DNA from: Apostichopus japonicus
Taxonomy: Eukaryota > Echinodermata > Holothuroidea > Aspidochirotida > Stichopodidae
Length of the DNA: 64,000 nucleotides
Assembly (NCBI RefSeq): GCF_037975245.1
Contig: NC_092577.1
Coordinates: 12,557,013-12,621,012 of the forward strand
Reading direction: 5' to 3'
Shown here: positions 11,201 through 21,662 of the stretch, in pieces
Layout of the letters: every line of letters starts with the position of its first letter
Numbering within the stretch: the stretch's first letter is position 1
Notes under the pieces: model-generated
Database searches by the model: none
What the model was told of the DNA's origin: nothing
Seen by the model: the letters and a program-made list of their open reading frames with translations, nothing else
Position numbers and translations under genes: made by a program

Positions 11201-13588
11201 GTTGGGTAAACTTGTGACCATTGCTTATCAACTAATCTACACATTTGGCATTTGTCTGTCTTATAGATAACCATTCAGATGAGGAGGGGAAGCAGAGCCA
11301 TCATGATCCACCTGTACTGGAAAACACTTCCTCTGGTGAGTTTTTTGTTGAGATAATGCAAGTGATATCTGAGACTTATGTTGTATTCCAGCCCTGCCAT
11401 TTAAGATAAAAAACATAAGTATGTTAATCTTGATCTATATACCACTGGATGAGTCCATATCTTTGTTTCTTTCATGGGATTCAAATGCAGCCAAACTCAC
11501 ATACTTGTCTATTTGACTCCCTAGGTATGTTCCGCCTTCGACCAATACCTTTATCTTGAATTAGTGCCAAATCAATCCTTACCAAAATAGGTTTTATTGA
11601 TACAGTTTTTAATATTTTGAAAACATTTACAGTGCAGTTCAGTTCAAAAGGGACTACAGAAAGATGAGTGCGATTTATTACCTTAAGCTGCTTTAGTGTG
11701 CTAGGCCAGGATCCCAGCAAAGGATTGTGTTACCTTGCACTCAGAACAATACCGTAGAAAACTGATTAATAAATTGCTATTTATAGTCATCAAGGAACTT
11801 ATGTGGCCTCACAAAAACCTGACAGGAGGACATGGATACAGAGCAAGCGTTTCTTGCAGTCCATTGTCCCGATAGGACCACATATTTTGATGTTCAAATG
11901 AGGTGAAAGTATTCTTAGAACCGATGTTTCGGAAGATATTTTTTAGTTATTAACTTATTGCCCAGACTTAAACCGTTCCAAGAAGGGAAAAATGTAAATA
12001 CCATGTAGACATGTAACATTGATGGACTTATCAAATGTAATATGGCACCCTTTCTGCCTTTTATTTATAAGTTTCTCTGCTAGAGCTAGAGATCATAATT
12101 GAAAGAGTGAAAATTGGTTTTGAAGTTTAGCCTTGTATTGTATTGGCACCCATTGACAATTACTGCAAGGCAGTTGTACAATATTGGCCATATTTGTTGA
12201 GTAACACCGAATGTTGGTATCTTCTGTCTAAAGTTGCCTCTCATTTGCAAGGAATCACTTAGTTATTTGATTTTCTGGTTTATTTGGTATCATATTGCAC
12301 TTTTTGTCTATGATCTTATATAAAAGCCAAGGTATCGAGGACACAGGGTAAATTATTAAAAGCAATTTGCCTGGAATACAAAGAAGCTACTGTATCAGGC
12401 TTCATGAAGGAAATGTCAAGTAGATGCAATTTGGTAGAAATGAGGGAACATAGGCTTGATATTTAGCAGATTTTCTGAGGCATTGTCTAAAAGGAAAAAC
12501 CACAAACCAATTTGACATCTGTCCTGTTACTCAACTCTTCGTTCACCCACATGTTACCTGATTGAAGTAAAATTGCTAATACTTTTGCCATGCAAACTTA
12601 TAACCATTGTTTTTTATTAACCTAATCATTTGGCATTTGTCTGTCTTACAGATAACCATTCAGATGATGAAAGGGGGATACAGGGCTATCAAGATCAATT
12701 GGTACTGGAAAACACCTCATCTGGTGAGTTTTTGGTAGAGATAATGCAAGTTATATCTGAGAAAGATGAGTGTAATTTAAGACCCTAAGCTGGTTAATTG
12801 AATGTCCATTTTTTGGATCCCAGTTGTGAGGTACCCTTCTCAATGCAAGTCTTTGTGCACTACATACCAACATTCAGTCACTCCAAATTCGATAGTGTCA
12901 AGGACTTTCAAATCCCCGCTGGATTCTATCGCCTATATGAGTATTATCCAGCCAAGGGTTCCTGTTTGGAACCAACTGGAGTCCAAGATGGCCCCCACTT
13001 CTGCCATGACTGACAATTCAAATCTTAGCTAGGCTTTTGCAACATCATTGTGCTTGTTTTGTTGTGAATTCGTAATTTTGTGATTGAAGGCATACTTAAA
13101 AGAGTTGACAAATTCCAGTGTGCATCAGGTATATCTAGTCAAACTTTTTATGTCATACATACCGACAGGGAAGTGTTGTCAAAGAGAAGCCCTGGTTATA
13201 GCATTTTAGAAGAACCTATAATTACTCGTTAGTGGATGTGTATATATATTTATCATTTAAAAAGCACTAGAGGGAAGGAAGCAAGTTCACAGAAAATGTT
13301 TTTTATTCATTAAAGAGTTTCACCAGGTTACATAAACTTTGCATTTTACTATTACCTCCTGCAGGTAAACGATTTTTCCGAAAGCAAAAGAAAAAAGTCC
13401 CTTGGACATCTGAGGAAAAAAAGATTATCTTCAAGCATTTTCAAAAGAACATAAAGCAAGGAAAAAACCCTGGCAGAGATGCCTGCAGGTCTGCTGTTGA
13501 AAAATTTCCATGTCTCGCCAGAAGGACTCCTGACAACGTAAAAGACTATGTCCGGAACCAAATTGTAAGATTGGCAAAAGGAATTTAA
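2730..13588 (+). CDS. KMT5A-like SET / zinc finger / tyrosine-recombinase-like / SANT-like fusion protein
   Basis: Seven coding exons join with matching phases: 2730-2750, 4998-5067, 5227-5395, 7442-10458, 10779-10841, 11267-11335, 12652-12723 and 13365-13588 (the first is very short; eight segments in all). They total 3,705 bases, giving 1,234 residues plus TAA. Residues 31-143 form a SET domain of the KMT5A (histone H4K20 methyltransferase) type: GYGVFA at the start, CIDAT in the middle and EEIRYDYG at the end. The usual NH motif reads ND (102-103), so activity is doubtful. Residues 150-510 are an acidic linker with repeats. Two zinc fingers lie at 536-555 (C536, C539, H550, H555) and 621-641 (C621, C624, H636, C641). 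A tyrosine-recombinase-like region follows (R896 or R897, R1019, H1045, Y1053 or Y1054). The last exon carries a Myb/SANT-like segment (VPWTSEEKK). Exon joins are seen; function (nuclear, DNA- or chromatin-binding) is inferred. Confidence 0.8.
4998..5395 (+). CDS. SET-domain N-terminal exons of gene 1 (detail)
   Basis: Exon 4998-5067 enters in phase 0 and leaves in phase 1 before gtgagt. Exon 5227-5395 follows an unbroken poly-T tract that serves as its polypyrimidine tract (ttttag), and leaves in phase 2 before gtaagt. Together they encode the pre-SET helix (ending KKFISERI) and the first half of SET (GYGVFATQSIENGEFLLQYK), which resembles KMT5A's GRGVFAT...GEFVVEY stretch. The second half of the domain begins with Cys-Ile-Asp-Ala-Thr at 7442. 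Confidence 0.8.
5640..6500 (+). repeat. Degenerate 135-150-bp tandem repeat in SET gene 1 intron
   Basis: At least four diverged copies follow each other, each with landmarks such as aaattgtgaaaaccttgtaa, ctcaagaaggaaagctt, acaagaagcct and gaggtcaaaggtcatttggg. The aattgtgaaaacc landmark recurs near 5690, 5825, 5967, 6119 and 6380, so the unit is about 135-150 bp with one longer gap. A looser relative lies at about 4130-4400 in the previous intron. No coding sense was seen. Confidence 0.65.
7442..10458 (+). CDS. Large exon: SET C-half, acidic repeats, zinc fingers, recombinase-like domain
   Basis: A single 3,017-base exon, entered in phase 2 after atctttcag and left in phase 1 before gtaaga. 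After the SET end it carries three diverged copies of a roughly 65-residue acidic unit (about 7674-8300; shared words EETGDKPDK, NMAMHNTA, REDDEE, DHSQQE). Then come a Glu/Asp-rich stretch, two Cys/His fingers (8787-8846 and 9042-9104) and the recombinase-like part at about 9830-10400. That part matches the tyrosine-recombinase pattern: RRPAE (box I), GKRGRPVAVIIP (beta hairpin), TKMRQYAAT (box II Arg), LGHD (His) and QYYRL (Tyr). The box II His of HxxR is Thr here, so recombinase activity is uncertain. Crypton-type elements carry such domains, but membership of a named family is not proven. Confidence 0.8.
10970..12850 (+). repeat. Tandem duplication of an exon with its flanking introns
   Basis: Exons 11267-11335 and 12652-12723 are near copies: both begin with the residues DNHSD and end with VLENTSSG. 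Their flanks are also alike: acatttggcatttgtctgtc or its close variant before each acceptor, and agataatgcaagt after each donor. Similarity continues to cagaaagatgagtg (about 11657) and gagaaagatgagtg (about 12758). The copies lie about 1.4 kb apart. Both exons are multiples of three and phase 1-1, so duplication kept the reading frame. Confidence 0.8.
13365..13588 (+). CDS. Last exon of gene 1: Myb/SANT-like C-terminus
   Basis: Follows acceptor cctcctgcag and is entered in phase 1. It encodes about 74 residues (1161-1234): a basic start (KRFFRKQKKK), then VPWTSEEKKIIFKHF, a Gly-Lys-Asn-Pro-Gly-Arg turn, and DNVKDYVRNQIVRL before TAA. The Trp plus acidic residues at the start and the Val-Lys-Asp-Tyr-Val-Arg-Asn helix at the end resemble a Myb/SANT-like DNA-binding module. 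The assignment rests on pattern only. Confidence 0.75.
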
Positions 13589-13589
13589 G

Positions 13590-14480
13590 TGAGTTCCTGC
13601 TGCATATGGTCAATAAGATGAACATTATTTTTGCAGGCAAAAACAGGTATTGCATGTTAGGCAAGTGAAAAAAGCTAAATGATTCAATATAAATCAGATC
13701 AAATCAAATCATATTTTTGATTGCATATGTTTATTGGCCTTGCTTCCTTCTTAAGGTTACTGCTTAATTTTTTTTAGCTGAAGAGCTCAGTTTTAAGGCA
13801 ATATTCATGTCTTCTTGCATTCTTAATCTGTTCCAAAAGAACATTGGGGAAGGCAGAGTCCCTGGCAGATATCACTCCTGCTCTCCCTACAATATAAAGA
13901 ATATGTTTAAAGGTAAGATGTTGTAAGGTAAGATGGTAAGATTACAAGGAAAGGAATATAGGGTTACCAAGCACATTAAAGGGAGAACAGTTTCCGACTG
14001 AAAACGCTGCTGTATCAGGTCAATAATGCACAAAAAAAAAGGAATGATTTTATCCAAATGACCTGTTTGTGTTAAATGTAAATGTGTTTCTGATAGAAAT
14101 GTTTGTTTAGTGTGGTTATTAGGAAATGAGATCAAAAAGAGATACAAATCTGTATCATAACTTTTAAGGATTTCTTTAGATTGAGGAGAGCTTTTACAGT
14201 ATTTTGGGAAGAACATATAAGTGAGGAGATTTCCTGGTGGATAGGCCTACTGCATCAGGTCAGTCAGATGTTTTTGTACAAGCAAAGAACAGTGTGAGTT
14301 ATGCAAAAGAAAAGGGTTTTATTTTCATGAATTTTTTGTCTTAAACAGTTCTTTACTTCCGATAGCAAATGTCTGTTAGTTCTTTTTAGGAAATGAGATT
14401 TTAGTCAGAAACCAAACTTTAAAATCAGTTTAGCAAAAGTGCTTCATTTATAAGAAAATTTAAAAACTTATTTGAGAGGT
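13590..14480 (+). repeat. Decayed copies of the last-exon region
   Basis: Around 13833-13890 a stretch (ttccaaaagaacattgggg ... ccctggcagatat) resembles part of the last exon (ttttcaaaagaacataaagc ... ccctggcagagatg) but has no open frame. A second shared word, ctgctg(c/t)at followed by ggtcaat, recurs near 13597, 14006 and 14246. This suggests two or three old tandem copies, each of a few hundred bases, now broken. The similarity is partial. Confidence 0.4.
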
Positions 14481-15450
14481 ATTTAACAGTACATGTTGAC
14501 AAGAACAAAGTTATTTTGAGAGTAAAGGACAGGCAATATCAGTTATCAAAAAAGAGACATGATCTTCTTTAAATTACCTTTTTGTGTTCAATATTTCTAT
14601 GTTTTAAAGCAGGTGTTTGTTGAGACTACTTAGTAGGTAGTGAGATCATCAAAAAGTTCCAAGGTTTAAACTCATTTACTCATAAAATCAATAAACTCAG
14701 TTAAAAAGCTTCATTTCTGGGTAATTTTCAAATCATACTTTGTATTTTGGTTGTGTTATCAAGTTAAACAAATGGCTTTCCCTTTTAATGTTACTGTTGA
14801 CAGTATTACAAGGCTTAGTTTCATCAAGGAGAATAAATAACAGAATTCATTTATGTTCCAATTCGTACAGCTGCTGATCTTTGAGAGTCAGAGGGTGGGT
14901 GAAAAAGATTTGAGATGTTAACCACGTGTAAAAAAAATCTGAAGAAAAAAATATTCCAGATGCCAAGTACCTGATAATTTCGGACATCGGAAATTATGTT
15001 GGTTCATATTTGCTGTACTAGTGCATGTGCTCCTTCTTGTTATATTCAGTGAAAGGTTAGCAACAGTGAAGATATTTTAGTTTTGATGCAACTAATACAC
15101 TAATGCAAACATGATGGAAATCATGTTCCATTATCAAGACCAAAGTACATATTTGCATTCTATTTTCTTACCTCTAATAGAGTAAACAAGAAAATGGTGT
15201 CCACTGTCATTTTACTTCTGTACATTGATTTAGCCCATGTTGTTTTGTCAGTATTACTGTTATTATGTTTCTAGTTGTAAGTTCAAACTTCAAATTTTTA
15301 GAAATATTTTGGACATTTGTTAACATTAATTTAACATGTTGTAATGTTTACTTGTTTTAAATAAATGGTGTTCATATATTGTCTGTCCCTTTTCATATTT
15401 GTATGCATTTCTGTTGAAGGACCTGAGAGAATATGCCCGATGATCAGGGC

Positions 15451-15456
15451 AATAAA
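15451..15456 (+). terminator. Candidate polyadenylation signal for SET gene 1
   Basis: AATAAA followed by a T/G-rich stretch (ctttgttgtttgag) about 20 bases downstream. Another AATAAA lies at 15359. Either could end the gene-1 transcript, giving a 3' UTR of about 1.8-1.9 kb. No transcript evidence is available. Confidence 0.35.
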
Positions 15457-15751
15457 CTGTAGTTAAAAACTGAACTTTGTTGTTTGAGATAAACTAAAAC
15501 TTCTATGAAAGCTTCACTTGGCTTGTCTACTGGAGAAGTGGGAATGAATACATGTAAAAAGGTAAAAACTCTTGTAAAAGTTTAAGCATTGCCAACTGTA
15601 TTTTTCTTGATAATTCCCTTGTGAAATTTACAATGCAGTCATTACAAGCTTACAAGGGGCAAGATAAAATATAAGAACAGTACTGGACTTTAACCCAAGC
15701 AGGGTTGTGTATTACAGAATTTGGAAGGTTTGGTTTTTGAGAATGTATAAA

Positions 15752-16600
15752 GTGGTCTCCAGAAGGATGATTCATAAAGATGGTACTGATCTGCAGTCCA
15801 ATACCGACTTATGTAAACTTGTCTCCAGAAGGAAGGATGATTCATTAGGATGGTACTGATCTGCAGTCCAATACCAACTTGTGTAAACTAGTCTCCAGAG
15901 GGAAGGATGATTCATTAGGATGGTACTGAACTGCAGTCCAATACCAACTTATGTAAACTAGTCTCCAGAAGGAAGGATGATTCATAAGGATGGTACTGAG
16001 CTGCAGTCCAATACCAACTTATGTAAACTAGTCTCCAGAAGGAAGGATGATTCATAAGGATGGTACTGAGCTGCAGTCCAATACCAACTTATGTAAACTA
16101 GTCTCCAGAGGGAAGGATGATTTATAAGGATGGTACTGAACTGCAGTCCAATACCAACTTATGTAAACTAGTCTCCAGAGGGAAGGATGATTCATAAGGA
16201 TGGTTCTGAACTGCAGTCCAATACCAACTTATGTAAACTAGTCTCCAGAAAGAAGGACGATTCATAAGGATGGTACTGAACTGCAGTCCAATACCAACTT
16301 ATGTAAACTAGTCTCCAGAAGGAATGGTGATTCATAAGGATGGTACTGAACTGCAGTCCAATACCAACTTATGTAAACTAGTCTCCAGAAGGAATGGTGA
16401 TTCATAAGGATGGTACTGAACTGCAGTCCAATACCAACTTATGTAAACTAGTCTCCAGAAGGAATGGTGATTCATAAGGATGGTACTGAACTGCAGTCCA
16501 ATACCAACTTATGTAAACTAGTCTCCAGAAGGAATGGTGATTCATAAGGATGGTACTGAACTGCAGTCCTTACCAACTTGTGTAATCAAGTCTCCGAAGG
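15752..16600 (+). repeat. 70-bp minisatellite, about 12 copies
   Basis: The unit begins gtctccagaaggaaggatga and continues through ggtactgaactgcagtccaa to atgtaaacta. Unit starts are exactly 70 bases apart from 15891 to 16521 (15891, 15961, 16031 and so on); the first copies are slightly shorter and the last is truncated and diverged. Later copies share a ggaatggtga variant, which indicates recent local amplification at the right end. Confidence 0.9.
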
Positions 16601-16674
16601 GTATGTTTGATAAGGATGATGGGAGTCTCACAAGTTGTCTCCACAGGGAAAGTCTCCATTAGGCCCACAACATG

Positions 16675-17177
16675 AGTATGTATGTATGTATGTATGTATG
16701 TATGTATGTATGTATGTATGTATGTATGTATGTATGTATGTATGTATGTATGTATGTATGTATGTATGTATGTATGTATGTATGTATGTATGTATGTATG
16801 TATGTATGTATGTATGTATGTATGTATGTATGTATGTATGTATGTATGTATGTATGTATGTATGTATGTATGTATGTATGTATGTATGTATGTATGTATG
16901 TATGTATGTATGTATGTATGTATGTATGTATGTATGTATGTATGTATGTATGTATGTATGTATGTATGTATGTATGTATGTATGTATGTATGTATGTATG
17001 TATGTATGTATGTATGTATGTATGTATGTATGTATGTATGTATGTATGTATGTATGTATGTATGTATGTATGTATGTATGTATGTATGTATGTATGTATG
17101 TATGTATGTATGTATGTATGTATGTATGTATGTATGTATGTATGTATGTATGTATGTATGTATGTATGTATGTATGT

Positions 17178-17227
<50 letters not shown>

Positions 17228-17422
17228 ATGTATGTATGTATGTATGTATGTATGTATGTATGCGTGTATGCGTGTATGCGTGTATGCGTGTATGCGTGTA
17301 TGCGTGTATGCGTGTATGCGTGTATGTATGTATGTATGTATGTATGTATGTATGTATGTATGTATGTATGTATGTATGTATGTATGTATGTATGTATGTA
17401 TGTATGTATGTATGTATGTATG

Positions 17423-17502
<80 letters not shown>

Positions 17503-17536
17503 TACGTACGTACGTACGTACGTACGTATGTATGTG
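16675..17536 (+). repeat. Long compound TATG/TGTG/TGCG/ACGT microsatellite
   Basis: About 500 bases of pure (TATG)n pass into (TG)n, more (TATG)n, (TGTATGCG)n, (TATG)n again, (TGCG)n and finally (TACG)n. The blocks differ by single-base changes of one tetranucleotide, so the array probably grew by slippage from mutated units. Long open frames on both strands (Tyr-Val-Cys-Met and Tyr-Ile-His-Thr repeats) are artefacts of a unit without stop codons. It directly follows the 70-bp minisatellite. Confidence 0.95.
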
Positions 17537-17639
17537 TGTACCTTGTGAAACTCCCATTGACAGGGTCCGACATGATTGATATTTTGGGACTAGTTGTTAA
17601 TGGGGTAAGGGATCGTTTCCAAACATAACGGTAATATGA

Positions 17640-18390
17640 TCCAAGGTCAAATAGTGGTCGAAAACTAGTATTTTTGCAATAACTTGAGAACCAAATGTCT
17701 ATCAAGGTTGAGATTTTAGGACAGAGTGCACATTATCAGGGGAACATATTTTATAAAAACTATTAGGTCATCCAAGATCATTCAAGGTTGCTTATGTGCA
17801 AAAAACTGCCACATTATGCTCTGCAACCTTAATGTGCGAAGTTATTAGAGATCAAGGTTTGGTTTTGTGATTCTTGGTATGTGGATTCATAACATTGAGT
17901 ACAAGTACCCTATTGTAGTTTATGGATGTGTGTATAACCACGTACAGTAGACTGACCTGTGTTATCACCCGAACCGAATTGTACAGTTGCTTATAATAGC
18001 GTTTTCGACTTGAATATATTGGGCATTCATATGCATCTGTGTTATAACATGATAACACGTGTTATGCTAGAGGCACATTTTATTGCGGCCTGTGTTAAGA
18101 AAAAATTAAAAATATAAAAAATATAGAAAATATAAAAATATTTTATATTATATAAAAATATAAAAAATAAAAAAAGTAAAAAAATATATATATAAAAAAA
18201 ATATATATATAATACCACTACGATTTACTGTATTGTATCTTTAACATATCTAGCTTTTGCATGCTCCCAAAACATAACACTTGTTAGTGTGTTATAACAC
18301 CCTGGCATATAAATGCATAATATGCTAGACGTTAAGAACAAATATAAGCTCACACCTTTTCGGCTTGGGTGGTGTTATCATGTTATAGCG
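17640..18390. repeat. AT-rich intergenic stretch with inverted motifs
   Basis: No gene was seen. A very AT-rich block lies at 18100-18210. The word gtgttataacatgataacac (about 18039-18058) is matched in inverse orientation by gtgttatcatgttatagc (18372-18389), and other gtgttat words occur at 17958 and 18287. This could be a worn foldback element, but no target duplication was found. Confidence 0.3.
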
Positions 18391-18689
18391 TTATTGTTAC
18401 AGCTAGTTCTGATTATACTAACAAGCAGAAGTCTAGTGCATTGAAGGCATCGAAAGCTCAATGCATTTTGCATCCTGGTTTAACATCCAGTAAAAAACCC
18501 CTTTACGCAGATGCTATTTCAGTTGAGAACATTCCACAGTCAAATAAGCCTATTGTTGATTAACAGACTTCATAGAGCTGCAGCACTTTGTTGACTTGCT
18601 AATTTTAAATACATTATGTAGTATTGAATTTCGTACTATTTTAACTTGTTTGTTTTTCGAGTTTAAAAGTTTTATTGAATGAGGTGTCT

Positions 18690-18860
18690 CAAGTTACCAA
18701 GAGGCCAGGGAACCAGAATGAACACTCGGGAAGGGCCGTTTCCGGCCATCTGGGGGGGGGGGGTTTATAACCAAAATTTTGGGGGTACGCTCCGCGCCAA
18801 CTAATGGTGGCGCTTCGCTCATATAGTTGTGCCTACAGCTTTGAAAATCTTGGCTACGCC
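18690..18860 (-). mobile_element. Fragment of hAT-like miniature element
   Basis: The words ttccggccatct, gctccgcgccaact and ggtggcgcttcgctcatatag match, in inverse orientation, the interior of the element at 31085-31481. A similar fragment lies at about 38190-38310. A ggctacgcccctt word near 18852 resembles the family's inverted terminus, but no complete terminal pair or target duplication was found, so this is a truncated copy. Confidence 0.5.
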
Positions 18861-19499
18861 CCTTATACTAATACTGTCGGCAAAATTATATACATCGTGA
18901 AAAGTCACGAAAACATTGACGGATTGTGTTTTTGGTTCAATATTATAATTTGCCCGGAATTTTACCCCTCCGTTAGAACCCTCCCCAAAACGGTGGTGAG
19001 TCAAATATTCAGATATTAGCCATTTTGACTCAATGGGAAATTTCTTAGAGGAAACACTGGTCGCTAGTATTGAACTGTAAGGGTAGCCTACACATATCCA
19101 AATAAAATGAATAACATTTAGACATTTATTCCTCAGTATGAAACGGCACAGGCTCCCAAGATTGAAGCTGGACCAACGTGTTTGTTTTCTCTCGCCAATA
19201 GTTCAATATTGTCAAAATCTTAGACTTCATTATATCTTTAACCAAAAATCTTCAATTGTTTTAATTTAAATCGTGATTACAAAATATAAATATTAGGGCC
19301 TATTATAAATATTACAGCATTAGACTTTCATTACCTGTTGATTGATGTAATTTTGATACTATACAAAAGTAATGCTCAGTTCGATGAACCATGTAAGTTT
19401 TATTTCAAAGTAATGCAATTAACAGTCGACGTTTTCCAAATATATTTGGCTGTAATGAAATGGAAATATTATGATTAGGAAGCTTTTCTGGGCGACAAA

Positions 19500-19650
19500 A
19501 TGTTGGGAGGGGTTGGGGCGGAACTAGGGCATGATTGACAGGGGGACCCGATATAGGACAAGTTGGACTGGGGACCCGATATAAGAAAAATTGGACAGGG
19601 GGACCCGATATAGGACAAAATAGACATTGGAAGACCCGATATAGCGCATT
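19500..19650 (+). repeat. Short tandem repeat, four copies of about 33-38 bp
   Basis: The word gacccgatata recurs four times (about 19546, 19569, 19605 and 19632), each preceded by a G-rich stretch and followed by agga or aga and an A/T run. Copies differ in length. The rest of 19030-20190 shows no gene. Confidence 0.7.
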
Positions 19651-20198
19651 TTTAGACACAAGGGTCATTTGTTAAAGCTACATAAGATGATTCAATATGA
19701 CCCTCCTAGCCAGACAGGTATGTCAAAATGAAAACAAAGCATCATTGTTCTAAACTTGTTCAATTTATACGAGTGCATCACAGCATATCTTCACATCAAA
19801 CAAGAAAATATGGGTCGTTGAGTCATCCATGAAAAAACAATAATGATATCGATAGTACATCACTACTTTGGTTATCGTTTTACCATAACGGTGAGGAGAC
19901 GGTAGGAAACCCGTTCCGATGAAACTTATTTCGGATACTAGCATTTCATGTCTTCATCATATCATTTTGAACAACAACAAAATATTAGTAAACACGTGAA
20001 TTAATGCATGATTATGTTAAGAACAACAACAAAACTTCGCGGTAAACTCGTGAAATAATGAACATTCACATGATCAATTGTCAAAGATATGGTGAAGTCA
20101 TATACATGTAATCGTGTTACGAACACAGCGCAGTAGTTACTGTGATGCACGGTTATGAAACATGAACAGTAGTTACTGTACTAGCTATGAGTATCGGG

Positions 20199-20240
20199 TG
20201 AGACTACAGATGATCTTAGCCAAAGGGCCGAGAAAAGACA
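20199..20240 (-). ncRNA. U2 snRNA-like 5' fragment
   Basis: Read on the minus strand, about 40 bases (tctcggccctttggctaaga, then tcatctgtagtct) closely follow the conserved 5' end of U2 snRNA (TCTCGGCCTTTTGGCTAAGA TCAAGTGTAGTAT). The similarity fades after that, so the Sm site and 3' stems are absent. This is a short retro-fragment or relic, not a working snRNA gene. Confidence 0.6.
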
Positions 20241-20537
20241 AACATTTCTGAGCTCACGTATGTACTTGAGTGCCACTCGTGCGAAGTGAACTATTGATAT
20301 TAAGTTCTAATGCGTTTAACTTATCTCATAACGAAAATGATTGTTAAATGTTTAAAGTGGCCATGACACGAAAATTTCAAAGTCCTATATTTTTGGGATC
20401 CATCAAAAAATGTTCTCTAGAACATGTATCAACCAATCTGCCAGTTTAAAACTTGATTTTTCAAGTCGAAAATTGAGAATGAATTTACCCTTTTCGGCGT
20501 TTGAAACTTTGTTTACTCGAAAATTTTCCGATTCGCA

Positions 20538-20555
20538 TGACGTCATGTGACGTCA
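20538..20555 (+). promoter_or_regulatory. Two CRE palindromes near the transposon left end
   Basis: Two perfect TGACGTCA sites (20538-20545 and 20548-20555) lie about 145 bases before the ATG at 20700. A third sits near the other end (23377-23384). They are the binding motif of CREB/ATF proteins and may be the promoter of the gene inside the element. Confidence 0.5.
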
Positions 20556-20699
20556 CGTTTTGAACACATTTGTTGTCGCTGCTTTACGATCCTCCGAACA
20601 TACCATTCACGTACACAGTAGACAAGTACACATACCACTAGTAGTTACTAAACAAAACACCGATCACAAGTGCGATATCAAATCAAAATTTCCTGTGAA

Positions 20700-21662
20700 A
20701 TGGCGGATCCAGAACCAATTGCGGCAACCGAAGTTCAAAGTGATAATGGTTCTTCACTAGGCAGTGAAATTGGGCTATAATTAGAGTGCCCTTTCTCATA
20801 TTCGAAGCAGAGAGTGAAGGCGATGATCATTCCAATATTGAACCGAACGTTGAGGGTGGAGCGGAGGTGTTAGAACCGTATCAGTTCGAGCCTGTTAAAC
20901 GAGCCGAAATTGAAGCTCCGCAACATATCGAAGAAGAAATCCGTTCGAAACCATTGCAAGGAACATACAACGTGGTAAGAATTTATTAACGAAGCATTTA
21001 AAAACAAAATCCAGTCCATTTTGTGCATGTGTTGTTGGAATTCGCGGAACACCCTAAACCGTATTGTGCGTTGTGTTACGGTAACTTACAACCCATATGT
21101 AGAGTGTGTAGTACTAGTAGGGTTGGTTGCATACTGAAAGTTTGGCTCGGGGATGTAAGTTGCATTATGCAGCCATGCTAGGTAGGCATATGTGTTATTT
21201 CATACTCATGATTACTTGGCTAGTACTTTGGTTTGGAGTTTTGCAAATCAATTTTCTGAAACAAAAGAATATTTCATGATACATGGAAGGTGTAAAATCA
21301 CAACAAATGTAACCATAACTGTACATTGTATGCCTGCTTGATATTGTGGACATCATGGCCAACATTAATACATTTTGAAATTTCATAAATTTTTTCCCAG
21401 GCAGTACAGATACATAGCCTACGGTCAACAGGTTCAATGATACTTGGGGTTCCTAGCAAGACACGTCAGGGTTGTGCTACCATCATGTGCAGTCCAAAGG
21501 ATCAGAAGTGATTTTCCAGCCAATGGTCATTACACTGGTTTCAAGTTGCCAGGAGAAAACTCATTGTATAGGAAGCCTTGGTTGAGAAATTCCTCCAGAA
21601 ACACCTTTTCTAAACTACGATTGTGTTGGATTATCAATCCGTCAGGGTTCCCTCAGTGTTGA
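20700..21662 (+). pseudogene. Broken P2RX7 C-terminal (ballast) domain-like gene
   Basis: The first exon starts at ATG 20700 (MADPEPIAATEVQ...) and hits a stop at about 20778. A shifted frame continues with an acidic stretch and EPYQFEPV up to donor gtaaga at 20975. The second exon starts after tttttcccag at 21401: QYRYIAYGQQ, an in-frame TGA, then LARHVRVVLPSCAVQRIR and HYTGFK. The YQFEP motif and the block RHVRVVLPSCAV...IR...FP...YTGFK are the pattern seen in proteins with the zinc-binding intracellular (ballast) domain of P2X7 receptors. The Cys-rich middle is missing. With a frameshift, a stop and this deletion it cannot make the full domain. Confidence 0.65.

Noticed and set aside
16628-17705. 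Several open frames of about 290-350 codons on both strands
   Set aside because: They are translations of the TATG-type microsatellite, whose unit lacks stop codons in most frames.
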